Positions 44,900 through 53,643 of a stretch of 64,000 bases of DNA are shown here, one piece after another; position 1 is the first letter of the stretch; every line of letters begins with the position of its first letter. This DNA comes from JAFKFH01 sp017307375. Lineage in GTDB: Bacteria > Pseudomonadota > Alphaproteobacteria > Ferrovibrionales > Ferrovibrionaceae. The notes beneath the pieces are model-generated. The model saw nothing but the letters and a program-made list of their open reading frames with translations. It was not told the origin of the DNA and made no database searches. The stretch covers positions 6,696,001 through 6,760,000 of the forward strand of contig OZ245874.1 of the NCBI GenBank assembly GCA_965229335.1, given 5' to 3'. Both the position numbers and the translations under genes were made by a program.

Positions 44900-46402
44900 A
44901 TGACCCAGACCGATGCTTTCCTGGCGGAAATCGCCGACGCACTTGGTGCCGACGCGGTCAACCGCAGCGACGAGACGATCGCGCGCTACGGCGAGAACAC
45001 GATGCCGGGCGGCGACCGCCCGCCGGCCGCCGTGCTCTATCCCGGATCGGCCGCCGAGGTACAGGCGATCGTGCGCGCCGCCAACCGCCATCGCATCGCG
45101 CTCTATCCGATCGGGACAGGCAACAATATCGGTCTGGGCAGCCGTTCGGCCAACCTGGCCGGCTTCGTCGTCGTCGATCTCGGCCGGCGGATGAACCGCA
45201 TTCTCGACATCGACGACCGCCTGGGTTTTGCCGTGGTCGAACCGGGCGTCAGCTACCAGATGCTGCATGACGAACTGGCGCGGCGGGGCGACAGGCTGAT
45301 GGTCGACGTGACCTCCGGTCCGCCGCAGGGTGGCATCATCGGCAACGCGCTCGACAAGGGTGCGGGCTACACCCCCTATTTCGACCATTTCGGCTCGACC
45401 TGCGGCATGGAAGTGGTCCTGGGTACCGGCGAGGTGCTGCGCACCGGCGATGGTGCGCTGCATGGCCAGGATGCCGCCAACTGGCATGTGTCCAAGTATT
45501 CGTTCGGCCCGATCCTGGACGGGCTTTTCGCCCAGTCGAACTACGGCATCGTCACCCGCGTCGGCATCTGGCTGATGCCGCGGCCGCCGGCGATCCGCAG
45601 CTTCCACTTCACCTATCCCGACGATGCCGATCTCGGCGAGATCGTCGAGCTGTGCCGGCCGTTGAAACTCTCGAACTACGTGCCGACGCTGTTCCGTGTC
45701 GGCAACGATGTCTATCTCTGCGGCTCGGAAAGCGTAAGCCCGACGTACCCGCATGCCTTTACCGACGATGCGCGGCGGGCGATGCGCGACCGGCACGGCC
45801 TGGGATCGTGGACCGTGTCCGGCGCCTTCTACGGTGCCTCCGATGCCGCGCTGGAGCCGCAGATCGAGCGGATGCGGGTCCATTTCGGGCGCTCGGGCAA
45901 GGCCCGCTACATTCCACACGACGAAGCCGCGGCGATCCCGGCGCTGGAGGTCGCGATCAACGCGTTCTCGGGCCATCCCAGCGTCGGCGAACTCGGCCTG
46001 CTGAAATGGCGGCCAGGCGGCGGCAACACCTGGTTCCTGCCGGGCACACCGATGGACGGCCGCATCGCCAACGAGGTGCAGGACGTTTGTCGGCAGATCT
46101 ATGTCCAGCACGGCATCGACTACATGGTGATGAACGTGTGCGGGGCGCGTTTCGCCCGAGGCCTGCATGTGCTGGCCTTCAATCGCGACGATGCGGATGA
46201 ACGCCGCCGTGCCGATGCCTGCTATCGCCAGATGGCCGAGGCGGTCGCCCGGCTGGGCATCTTCGTCGGCCGCGCGCCGCTTGACTATCATGAGCTGCAC
46301 ATGGGCCAGGCCATGCCGGCCTTCGCCCAGGCCTGCGGCGCGATCAAGCAGGCCCTGGACCCCAACGGCGTGATCGCGCCCGGCCGCTACGGCATCGCCT
46401 GA
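44900..46402 (+). CDS. VAO/4-cresol-dehydrogenase-type flavoprotein
   Basis: This 500-residue FAD enzyme has the FAD-binding-4 domain at the N-terminus (AVLYPGSAAEVQAIVRAANRH, PIGTGNNIGLGS, AVVEPGVSYQMLHDEL). Segments typical of vanillyl-alcohol oxidase and 4-cresol dehydrogenase follow: GIIGNALDKGAGYTPYFDHF, CGMEVVLGTGEVLRTG, KYSFGPILDGLFAQSNYGIVTRVGIWLMP and the end IKQALDPNGVIAPGRYGI. These enzymes oxidise para-substituted phenols. The histidine that covalently binds FAD in VAO appears to be replaced near VGRAPLDYHE. The CCG Fe–S protein encoded just upstream is a likely electron acceptor in place of the usual cytochrome or O2. GAGGTAACG precedes the ATG. Confidence 0.83.
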   Translation: MTQTDAFLAEIADALGADAVNRSDETIARYGENTMPGGDRPPAAVLYPGSAAEVQAIVRAANRHRIALYPIGTGNNIGLGSRSANLAGFVVVDLGRRMNRILDIDDRLGFAVVEPGVSYQMLHDELARRGDRLMVDVTSGPPQGGIIGNALDKGAGYTPYFDHFGSTCGMEVVLGTGEVLRTGDGALHGQDAANWHVSKYSFGPILDGLFAQSNYGIVTRVGIWLMPRPPAIRSFHFTYPDDADLGEIVELCRPLKLSNYVPTLFRVGNDVYLCGSESVSPTYPHAFTDDARRAMRDRHGLGSWTVSGAFYGASDAALEPQIERMRVHFGRSGKARYIPHDEAAAIPALEVAINAFSGHPSVGELGLLKWRPGGGNTWFLPGTPMDGRIANEVQDVCRQIYVQHGIDYMVMNVCGARFARGLHVLAFNRDDADERRRADACYRQMAEAVARLGIFVGRAPLDYHELHMGQAMPAFAQACGAIKQALDPNGVIAPGRYGIA

Positions 46403-46430
46403 TCCGCAACCGACATTCGGGAGAGCACGC

Positions 46431-47600
46431 ATGAACAAGCTTGGCATGACCACCCTCGCCGCCCTGCTCGCCACCTCGCCGGCATTGGCCCAGGCGCCGG
46501 TCAAGATCGGCATGGTGACGACGCTTTCCGGGCCCGGCGGCTATCTCGGCGAGGATGTGCGCGATGCCTTCCTGCTGGCGATCGAGCAGGAAGGCGGCAA
46601 GCTCGGCGGCGTGCCGGTCCGGCTGATGGTCGAGGATGACGGGCTGAAACCCGGGACCGCCAAGCAGATCGTCGACAAGTTCGTCAAGACGGAACAGGCG
46701 AAGCTGGTCACCGGCATCATCTTCTCCAACGTCGCGGTCGCCGCGGTCCCCGACGTGCTCGAAGCCGGCGCGATCTATCTGAGCCCGAATGCCGGGCCGT
46801 CGAACTTCGCCGGCCGCGATTGCCACGAGAACTATTTCGCCACCGCCTGGCAGAACGACAACCCGGCCGAAGCCTCCGGCCAGCAGGCGACCGTGCTCGG
46901 CTTCAAGAAGGTGGCGATCCTCGCCCCCAACTACCAGGCGGGCAAGGACGTGCTGGCCGGGTTCAAGCGTCTCTACAAGGGCGAGGTCGTCGCGGAACTC
47001 TACACCAGGCTCGACCAGACCGACTTCTCGGCCGAGATGGCGCAGATCCGTGCCGCCAAGCCCGATGCGGTGTTCCAGTTCCACCCCGGCGGCCTGGGCA
47101 TCACCTTCATCAAGCAATATGCGCAATCGGGCCTGCGCCAGTCGATCCCGATGATCGTCTCGGCCCCGTCGCTCGACCAGCGGATCGCCGATGCGGTCGG
47201 CGACGCCGCGATGGGCGCGCGGCTCACCGCCCACTGGAACGTCGATTTCGACAATGCGCAGAACCGGGCCTTCGTTGCGGCGTTTCGGGAAAAGTACCAG
47301 CGCCTCCCGACCTATTATGCCGCGCATGGCTACGATACCGCGGTCCTGATCGCCTCGGCCCTGAAGGCCACCGGCGGCAGGATCGACGATCAGGCGGCTA
47401 TTCGCGCCGCCTTGCGCAAGGCCGAGTTCCCCTCGCTGCGCGGCAACTTCAAATTCGGCAGGAACCAGCACCCGATCCAGGACTGGTATGCCCTGTCGGT
47501 GGTCAAGGGCGAAGGCGACAGACCAGCCTTCAAGACCGGCGGCAAGATCCTGCCGCACCACGCCGACGTCTATGCGGCCGAATGCCGGATGCCGGGGTGA
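46431..47600 (+). CDS. Orphan Liv-type periplasmic binding protein
   Basis: This 389-residue binding protein has a signal peptide (MNKLGMTTLAALLATSPALA, cut before QAPVKIG) and the Peripla_BP_6 fold. It is a close paralog of the binding protein at 16223-17392 over the whole length, including identical runs such as TLSGPGGYLGED, RDAF.LAIEQEGGKLGGVPV, ILAPNYQAGKD and NQHPIQDWYAL. No permease or ATPase genes accompany it. It follows the VAO-type gene by 28 bases, so it probably delivers that enzyme's phenolic substrate or a related acid, borrowing the LivHMGF of system 1. It converges with tetR. Confidence 0.89.
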   Translation: MNKLGMTTLAALLATSPALAQAPVKIGMVTTLSGPGGYLGEDVRDAFLLAIEQEGGKLGGVPVRLMVEDDGLKPGTAKQIVDKFVKTEQAKLVTGIIFSNVAVAAVPDVLEAGAIYLSPNAGPSNFAGRDCHENYFATAWQNDNPAEASGQQATVLGFKKVAILAPNYQAGKDVLAGFKRLYKGEVVAELYTRLDQTDFSAEMAQIRAAKPDAVFQFHPGGLGITFIKQYAQSGLRQSIPMIVSAPSLDQRIADAVGDAAMGARLTAHWNVDFDNAQNRAFVAAFREKYQRLPTYYAAHGYDTAVLIASALKATGGRIDDQAAIRAALRKAEFPSLRGNFKFGRNQHPIQDWYALSVVKGEGDRPAFKTGGKILPHHADVYAAECRMPG

Positions 47601-47644
47601 CCGTGATTGGGAATCGGCCCCAGCGTGGGCGGCCCGGATGATGA

Positions 47645-48310
47645 TCAGCGGGTTCGTCGCCGTGCCGGCTTGGCCGCCGGCGGCCGATAGGAGAGGGTTC
47701 CGCGCAAGGCGGCCAGCAGGGCCTGGATCGCCTCCTCCTCCTCGATCTCGCGCTCCTTGAAATCGATCCTGCGCGAGACCCAGTTGTAGCAGGCGAACTC
47801 GACCATGCCGCACAGGGCCGAGGCGAGCAAGGTTGGATCGACACCCGGGCATGCCCCGTCGTCCTGCATCCGGCGGATCGAATGCGCGGTCATGCGGATG
47901 CCGGAGGCGCGGATCTCGCGCCAGATCTGCTCGTAGGCGGGATCGACCATCGCCGCCTGGAAGATGCCGACGATGTCGGCCTGGTACTTCTGATACGCAT
48001 TCCAATAGCCGCGCAATCCGTCCTCGATCGCCTCCATCGGATCGCTGGCGCCGTTGCCGGCCAGCGCAATGTTATGCGGCAGTTCGGCGTAGAATTCCTC
48101 GATCAGGGCGCGGAGCAGGTCTTCCTTGTCGGTGAAGTAGAGGTAGAACGTGCCGGCAGACTTGCCGGCCTCGCGCGTGATGTCGTTGATCTTGGCCGAG
48201 AGATAGCCGCTGCGCGCGAAGACCCGCCGCGCCGCGGCCTTGAACTCGTCGCGCGTGCGGTCGGATTTTCGCTGCTTCGGCTCGGCGGGTTTCGCCTTGG
48301 CCTTCGGCAT
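47645..48310 (-). CDS. TetR-family transcription regulator
   Basis: This 221-residue regulator has a basic N-terminus (MPKAKAKPAEPKQRKSDRTR). The TetR helix-turn-helix is at about residues 20-65 (FKAAARRVFARSGYLSAKINDITREAGKSAGTFYLYFTDKEDLL), followed by a helical ligand domain. It is the last gene of the long minus-strand aromatic operon, coupled by a 1-base overlap (TGATG) to the acyl-CoA ligase, which suggests feedback control of the operon, possibly by the acyl-CoA product. The AT palindrome at 59840-59853, ahead of the first gene of the operon, is a candidate operator. Confidence 0.88.
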   Translation of the reverse strand: MPKAKAKPAEPKQRKSDRTRDEFKAAARRVFARSGYLSAKINDITREAGKSAGTFYLYFTDKEDLLRALIEEFYAELPHNIALAGNGASDPMEAIEDGLRGYWNAYQKYQADIVGIFQAAMVDPAYEQIWREIRASGIRMTAHSIRRMQDDGACPGVDPTLLASALCGMVEFACYNWVSRRIDFKEREIEEEEAIQALLAALRGTLSYRPPAAKPARRRTR

Positions 48311-49860
48311 CAGCGGCCCTCGGCGTAGTGGATCCGCAACTCGCGCTTCAGCAGCTTGCCGGCAGTGTTGCGCGGCAGCGTCTCGGCGAAGATCACGCGC
48401 TTGGGGAGCTTGAACGGCGCCAGGCGCTGGCGGGCATGATCGATCAGCGCGGCCTCGTCCGGCTGCTGCCCCGGCCGCAGCACGACGACCGCGGTCACTG
48501 CCTCGATCCATTTGGGATCGGGCAGGCCGACGACGGCGACCTCCGACACCGACGGATGGCTGAACAGTGCCTCCTCGACCTCGCGGCTGGCCACGACGAC
48601 ACCGCCGGTCTTGATGATGTCTTTCACCCGGTCGACGACGAACAGATAGCCTTCCTCGTCGAGATAGCCGACATCGCCGGAATGGAACCAGTCGCCGACA
48701 AAGGCTTCCTCCGTCTCGTCCGGCTTGTTCCAGTAGCCGAGGAGAAGCTGGGGTGACCGGTGGACGATCTCGCCGTGGGTACCGGGCGGCGCGTCGCGCA
48801 TCTCGGTATCGACCACCCGCGTCTCCACGTTGACCACCGGACGCCCCGCCGAGGCCGGGCGGGCATCATGCTCTTCCGGCCGCAGCACGGTGGCGAGCGG
48901 GCCGATCTCGCTCTGCCCGTAGCAGTTGAAGGCGCGCACGCCGGGCAGGCGGCGGCGCAATTCCTCGAGCACCGGGACGGGCATGATCGAGGCACCGTAG
49001 TAGATGTTGCGCAGGCTGGCGAGGTTGCGCCGGTCGAAATCGGGATGGCGCAACAGGCTGATCCACACTGTCGGCGGGGCGAAAAACGAGGTGATCGCGC
49101 GTTCCTCGATCAGGCCGAGGCAGATTTCCGGCACCGGCGACTCGATCAGCGTGGTGACCGCGCCGACCAGCAGATGCGGCATCAGGAAAACATGCATCTG
49201 TGCCGAATGGTAGAGCGGCAGGGCGGCCAGCGAGCGATCGCCGTAAGCCAGCTCGCAATCGACGAGGCAGCTGGCATACTCGGCCAGCAGGGCACGATGG
49301 GTCATCATCGCCCCCTTCGGCGCCGCCGTGGTCCCGGAAGTGTAGAGCAATTGAGCCAGGTCGGTCTCGTCGAGATCGACGAGGCCGACGCGCGGCGCCC
49401 TCTCGTCCAGCGCCTGGGCCAGCACGTCGATCGCCCCTCCTGCCCCGGCAAACCAGCCGATCGCCAGGTCCCCGCCCCGCATCTCGTCGACCGCCGCCCG
49501 CAACGCGGTATCGGCCAGCAAGGCACGCGCGCCGGACTGCTCGACGATATAGCGCAGTTCGATCGCGGTCAGCGCGTAGTTGGCCGGCACGTGGACCAGC
49601 CCGGCGCGCACGCAGCCGAGCCAGGCCAGCAGATAGGCGTCGGAGTTGCGGCCATAGGCGACGACGCGGTCGCCCTTGTCCAGCCCCAATGCCAGCAGGC
49701 CGGCGGCAACCCGGTCGGCAGCGGCGTCGAGCGCGGCATAGCTCCAGCGCCGATCGCCGAAGGACAGCGCCTCGCGCGGGCCATGCTTGGCCGCGGCGCG
49801 GCGAAAGGCATCGCCGATGGTATTGCGCGACGCCCGGGCCTGGGCCCTGTCGACGGTCAT
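48310..49860 (-). CDS. Acyl-CoA ligase of the aromatic operon
   Basis: This 516-residue AMP-forming ligase has the P-loop LLYTSGTTAAPKGAMMTHRA. AMVCYGQSE-type A5 is present as FNCYGQSEIGPLA, and the hinge region is SGDVGYLDEEGYLFVVDRVKDIIKTGGVVVASREVEE. The catalytic-lysine loop is LPRNTAGKLLKRELR. It belongs to the long-/medium-chain and aryl-CoA synthetase group. The start at 49860 has GGAGGAAACCGG upstream. It lies between the Rieske oxygenase and tetR. A CoA ligase is not needed for the ring-cleavage route encoded upstream, so it may activate a side-chain acid such as a cinnamate. Confidence 0.86.
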   Translation of the reverse strand: MTVDRAQARASRNTIGDAFRRAAAKHGPREALSFGDRRWSYAALDAAADRVAAGLLALGLDKGDRVVAYGRNSDAYLLAWLGCVRAGLVHVPANYALTAIELRYIVEQSGARALLADTALRAAVDEMRGGDLAIGWFAGAGGAIDVLAQALDERAPRVGLVDLDETDLAQLLYTSGTTAAPKGAMMTHRALLAEYASCLVDCELAYGDRSLAALPLYHSAQMHVFLMPHLLVGAVTTLIESPVPEICLGLIEERAITSFFAPPTVWISLLRHPDFDRRNLASLRNIYYGASIMPVPVLEELRRRLPGVRAFNCYGQSEIGPLATVLRPEEHDARPASAGRPVVNVETRVVDTEMRDAPPGTHGEIVHRSPQLLLGYWNKPDETEEAFVGDWFHSGDVGYLDEEGYLFVVDRVKDIIKTGGVVVASREVEEALFSHPSVSEVAVVGLPDPKWIEAVTAVVVLRPGQQPDEAALIDHARQRLAPFKLPKRVIFAETLPRNTAGKLLKRELRIHYAEGR

Positions 49861-49893
49861 TCCGGTTTCCTCCACCTCGCTCTCCCGCATCTT

Positions 49894-51177
49894 TTAGATG
49901 CCCAACGGTTCTTCCGCCACCATCTCGATGCCGACGGCCGCGGCGAACGCGTCGCGGACCTCCGCCGGCTGCCCGGCCTGGAACAGATAGCGGGTATAGA
50001 AACGCGACAGCAGCGGATCGGCCAGGATCGCCGCCTTGGGCAGGCCGTCGACCAGCATCTCGCGGGCGACGATCGGCAAGGTGACGCAATCGTTGGCCGC
50101 CGGGTCGCGCAGGACGCCCTTCGGATCCTCGCCCCGCTCCACCGCCTCGATATCCGCCAGGAACCGGCGGCGGATCATCGCGATGCCGCGATCGGACTGG
50201 CCCAGGTTCTCCTGCGCGCGATCGGCGATGCGGCCCTGCCCGACCCAGGCGACGAAATCCTGGTTCATGACATGGGTCGTGATCCATTCCCCGGTCCGCG
50301 GGTCGCGCAGCGGACCGTGCCAGGTCGGAATCCGGTCCTGGACATAGGGTTCGGCCTCGCGCGGGACACGGGTGAAGTGCCACGTGACGCTCAAGGTGTT
50401 CTCGTCGTCGATCGGCACGCGCCACTCGAAATGATCGCCGGTGAACAGCGCGTTCGGCCACAGGCAGACCCGGCCGACGGTCCACAACGGATCGGCCGGC
50501 GTCGAATTCTGCAGGATGCGGCGATAGACGAAGCCGTGATCGAATTCGTCGAACTCGACCTTCAGGTGACGCGGCGCGTAGGCGCCCTGCTCGCCGCGCA
50601 ACCGGCTGCTCCAGTTCAGGTGGGTCCATTCGAAATGGACCGGATCGATCGAGTTTTCCTGGCATTGCAGCCAGTTGCAGGGCACCTCGGACAGGACGAT
50701 CTGGACGAAGCCGTTCGACCAGGTGAACGGCTCCCAGTGCGGCAGCAGCGGCGCCGGCTCCGGCCCCAGATAGGCCCAGACCAGCCCGGCCTTCAGTTCC
50801 ACGCGATAGCCCTTGATGCGCGGCCGCCGCCGGCCGGGCTGGTCGGCCGAGGCGAGGTCGTCGTAGGGCTGCTCGGTGCACTGCCCGGCGGCATCGAACA
50901 ACCAGCCGTGATAGCTGCAGCGCAGGCCGCAGGCCTCGGGGATGCCGAATGCCATGTCGGCACGGCGATGGGCGCAATGGCGGTCGATCAGGCCGAAATT
51001 GCCCGACAGGTCCTTGTAGAGAACCAGATCCTCGCCCAGCAGGCGCACCGGCTTGGTGGCCCGCGTCTCGAACTCGCTGACACCGGCGATCGGTAGCCAG
51101 TAGCGGCGCAGCAGGTTGCCCATCGGCGTATCCGGGCCGACCCGGGTCAGGCGGTCGTTGCGGTCTTGATTGAGCAT
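49894..51177 (-). CDS. Rieske non-heme iron oxygenase, alpha subunit
   Basis: This 427-residue oxygenase subunit has the Rieske [2Fe-2S] motif CxH-x16-CxxH at C68, H70, C87 and H90, followed by the usual GW. The mononuclear iron site pattern is in CQENSIDPVHFEWTH, with D178, H181 and H186. Its style is that of the phthalate 4,5-dioxygenase/vanillate O-demethylase group, acting on aromatic acids by hydroxylation or O-demethylation. No reductase or ferredoxin gene is present in the operon, so electrons must come from elsewhere. The ATG at 51177 (GGAGA upstream) lies inside the end of livF (31-bp overlap). Confidence 0.88.
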   Translation of the reverse strand: MLNQDRNDRLTRVGPDTPMGNLLRRYWLPIAGVSEFETRATKPVRLLGEDLVLYKDLSGNFGLIDRHCAHRRADMAFGIPEACGLRCSYHGWLFDAAGQCTEQPYDDLASADQPGRRRPRIKGYRVELKAGLVWAYLGPEPAPLLPHWEPFTWSNGFVQIVLSEVPCNWLQCQENSIDPVHFEWTHLNWSSRLRGEQGAYAPRHLKVEFDEFDHGFVYRRILQNSTPADPLWTVGRVCLWPNALFTGDHFEWRVPIDDENTLSVTWHFTRVPREAEPYVQDRIPTWHGPLRDPRTGEWITTHVMNQDFVAWVGQGRIADRAQENLGQSDRGIAMIRRRFLADIEAVERGEDPKGVLRDPAANDCVTLPIVAREMLVDGLPKAAILADPLLSRFYTRYLFQAGQPAEVRDAFAAAVGIEMVAEEPLGI

Positions 51178-51917
51178 GGCAGGGTCTCCGTATCGACTGA
51201 CGCAGCCGCCTCGCGCCGCAGCCCGACCAGGCGGTCGAGCAGCGGGCGATCGGCGAGAAGATCGGCGCTGGGGCCGTGATGGACCGCGCGCCCGCGGTCG
51301 AGCACGAGGGCATTGGCGGTGAGACGCAGCGCAAAGCGGACATGCTGCTCGACCAGGATCACCGCCTGGCCGGTCTCGGCCACCAGGCGGCGGATGCAAT
51401 CGCCGACCTCGCGCACGACGATCGGCGCCAGGCCTTCGAGCGGTTCGTCGAGCAGCAGCAGCGACGGGTTGAGCGTCAGTGCCCGGGCAATGGCGAGCAT
51501 CTGCTGTTCGCCACCCGAAAGCTGGGTGCCGGTATTGCGCCGCCTCTCGCGCAGCCGCGGGAACAGGCCGTAGACGCTGTCCCGGGTCCAGGGGCCGGGG
51601 CGGGCCGCGAAGGTCAGGTGCTCGTCGACCGTCAGGCTGCGGAAGATCTCGCGCTCCTGCGGCACGAAGGCGAGACCGGCTCGGACCCGCGCCTGCGGCG
51701 CCACCCGGGCAATCTCGGCCTGGCCCAGCCGGACGCTGCCGTCATGCACCCGGACCTGGCCCATCAGGCAGCGCAGCAGCGTCGACTTGCCGACGCCGTT
51801 GCGCCCCAGCACCGCCAGTGCCTCGCCCGGCCGCATGCGGAAGGACAGCTCGTCCAGCACCACGGCGGCGCCATAGCCGGCGCGCAACCGGTCCACGATC
51901 AGCAGGTCCGCCGTCAT
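51147..51917 (-). CDS. livF: Liv-type ABC transporter ATPase (LivF), system 3
   Basis: This 256-residue ATPase has Walker A VLGRNGVGKST, the signature LSGGEQQML and the Walker B region LLLLDEPLEGLAP with the LivF-specific EGLAP. It has a slightly longer C-terminal tail (LRREAAASVDTETLPCSIKTATTA) than systems 1 and 2, and this tail overlaps the start of the Rieske oxygenase by 31 bp. The overlap with livG is 4 bp. It powers the third Liv transporter. Confidence 0.92.
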   Translation of the reverse strand: MTADLLIVDRLRAGYGAAVVLDELSFRMRPGEALAVLGRNGVGKSTLLRCLMGQVRVHDGSVRLGQAEIARVAPQARVRAGLAFVPQEREIFRSLTVDEHLTFAARPGPWTRDSVYGLFPRLRERRRNTGTQLSGGEQQMLAIARALTLNPSLLLLDEPLEGLAPIVVREVGDCIRRLVAETGQAVILVEQHVRFALRLTANALVLDRGRAVHHGPSADLLADRPLLDRLVGLRREAAASVDTETLPCSIKTATTA

Positions 51918-52663
51918 TCGTCGTCCTCGCCCAGATAGACACGGCGCACTTCCGGGTCGCCGGCGATCTCGTCGGGTGTCCCTTCACGCAGGATGCGACC
52001 GGCGACCAGCACGGTGATGCGCTCGGCGAACCGGAAGACCAGTTCCATGTCATGCTCGATGAACAGCACGGCCACGTCGCGTGGCAGGCCGGCGATCGCG
52101 CTCATCAGGATCGCGCTCTCCCGGGCGGGTACACCGGCCGCCGGCTCGTCGAGCAGGAGGACGCGCGGCCGCGCGGCCAGCGCCAGCGCGATCTCCAGAA
52201 GGCGCTGCTGGCCATAGGCCAGTTCGCCGGTCGGGCGATCGCAGACTGCCTCCAGCCCGAAGCGCGCGACCAGGTCGTGCGCCTCGTCGATCTCGGCCGT
52301 GCACCCGGCCAGGCGACGCAGCGGCCTGGCCAGCGCGCCGGTGCGCCGGCAGACCGCGACCAGCACGGCTTCCAGCGGCGTCAGCCGCGGGAACAGCGTG
52401 TTGATCTGGAAGGTGCGCGACAGGCCGCGGGCGACCCGTGCGGCGACAGGCAGGTCGGTGACGTCCTGCCCGGCCAGCACGACCCGGCCCGCGCTGGGAC
52501 GCAGCGCGCCGGTCAGCAGGTTGATCAGCGTGCTCTTGCCCGCACCGTTCGGCCCGATCAGGGCGTGCCGGGCGCCCGGCAGCAGCGCCAGATCGACGCC
52601 GGCGGTGACCTCCAGGGCACCGAACGACCGGCGGAGGTCGCGGGTGGCAAGGACCGCCGTCAT
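51914..52663 (-). CDS. livG: Liv-type ABC transporter ATPase (LivG), system 3
   Basis: This 249-residue ATPase has Walker A LIGPNGAGKST, the signature LAYGQQRLLEIALAL and the Walker B region LLLDEPAAGVPARES. The H-loop is LFIEHDMELVFRFAERITVL and the C-terminus VRRVYLGEDDE has the LivG style. The ATG at 52663 (MTAVLATRDLRRSFG) overlaps the livM stop by 4 bp. It is co-translated with livM and livF in the aromatic operon. Confidence 0.93.
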   Translation of the reverse strand: MTAVLATRDLRRSFGALEVTAGVDLALLPGARHALIGPNGAGKSTLINLLTGALRPSAGRVVLAGQDVTDLPVAARVARGLSRTFQINTLFPRLTPLEAVLVAVCRRTGALARPLRRLAGCTAEIDEAHDLVARFGLEAVCDRPTGELAYGQQRLLEIALALAARPRVLLLDEPAAGVPARESAILMSAIAGLPRDVAVLFIEHDMELVFRFAERITVLVAGRILREGTPDEIAGDPEVRRVYLGEDDE

Positions 52664-53643
52664 CGGAACCGCCCCGGCAGGCGCCGGGCGAGGCCGAGCA
52701 GCCCGCCGCGCCCGATCAGGACCACGGCAGCCAGGATCAAGCCAAGCCAGAAGTACCAGTAGACCGGGTCGAGCCCGGACAGAACGTCGCGGGCGACGAT
52801 GAACACGGCGGCACCGATCAGCGCGCCGTAGAGATGTCCCGCACCGCCCAGCACCAGCATGATCAGCACGCCCGCCGACCGCTCGAAACTCAGGACTTCC
52901 AGCGCGACCGACTGGGTGACCTGGGCGAGCAGGCCGCCGGCAATGCCGGCCACCACGGCAGACAGGGTGAAGACGACCGCCACCTGGCGCTGGACGGCGA
53001 TGCCGAGGGCGGGAACACGCCGCTCGTTCTCGCGCAGCGCTTCGAGGCCCAGCCCGAACGGGGAATGGACGAAACGGCGAAGCGCAAGGAACACCAGGAA
53101 GCCGACGCCGAGGCAGTAGAGGAACGCGGTGCGGCCGTAAAGGTCGAAGCGGAACAGCCCCAGCACCGGCGCGACATCGTAGCCGGACAGTCCGTCGTCG
53201 CCGCCGGTCAGCCAGGTCAGCCGATTTGCCGCCTCGTGCAGCAGGAGCCCGATCGCCATCGTCACCATCAGCAGCGCGATCGAGCGCAGCCGCCCGATCA
53301 GGAACGAGCAGGCAAAGCCGCAGAGGCCCGCAACCGCCCCGGCGAAAACAAGGCCGGTCAGGGGCTCGGACCAGCCGGCCAGCGCCAGCCGTGCCGCGGC
53401 ATAGGCCCCGATGCCGAAGAACGCCGCATGTCCCATCGAGGCAATGCCGCAGAAGCCGAGCAGCAGGTCGAGCGACAGCGCGAACAGCCCGGCGATCATC
53501 ACCTGCGCCAGCAGCTGGAGATGCCCGGGGAAGATGACATAGCAAGCGGCAAGCGCCAGCCAGAACACCGTTTCCGGCCAGCGCCAGCGTCCCCGCGCGG
53601 CAATGCGGCTGCGCGGTTCCGCCATCGATATCGCAAGGGTCAT
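52660..53643 (-). CDS. livM: Liv-type permease LivM, system 3
   Basis: This 327-residue polytopic permease has landmarks LLLGFCGIASMGHAAFFGIGAYAAARLAL, RLRSIALLMVTMAIGLLLHE and EALRENERRVPALGIAVQR, the last in the coupling loop. GVLIMLVLGGAGHLYGALIGA is near the C-terminus. About nine hydrophobic segments are present. The start at 53643 overlaps the livH stop by 4 bp. An in-frame ATG at 53625 would shorten it by six residues. Confidence 0.92.
   Translation of the reverse strand: MTLAISMAEPRSRIAARGRWRWPETVFWLALAACYVIFPGHLQLLAQVMIAGLFALSLDLLLGFCGIASMGHAAFFGIGAYAAARLALAGWSEPLTGLVFAGAVAGLCGFACSFLIGRLRSIALLMVTMAIGLLLHEAANRLTWLTGGDDGLSGYDVAPVLGLFRFDLYGRTAFLYCLGVGFLVFLALRRFVHSPFGLGLEALRENERRVPALGIAVQRQVAVVFTLSAVVAGIAGGLLAQVTQSVALEVLSFERSAGVLIMLVLGGAGHLYGALIGAAVFIVARDVLSGLDPVYWYFWLGLILAAVVLIGRGGLLGLARRLPGRFR

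Noticed and set aside
44900..46402. Calling the flavoprotein a glycolate oxidase GlcD because a GlcF-like gene precedes it
   Set aside because: Segments such as GYTPYFDHF, KYSFGPILDGLFAQSNYGIVT and LDPNGVIAPGRYGI fit the VAO/4-cresol dehydrogenase group, not GlcD.
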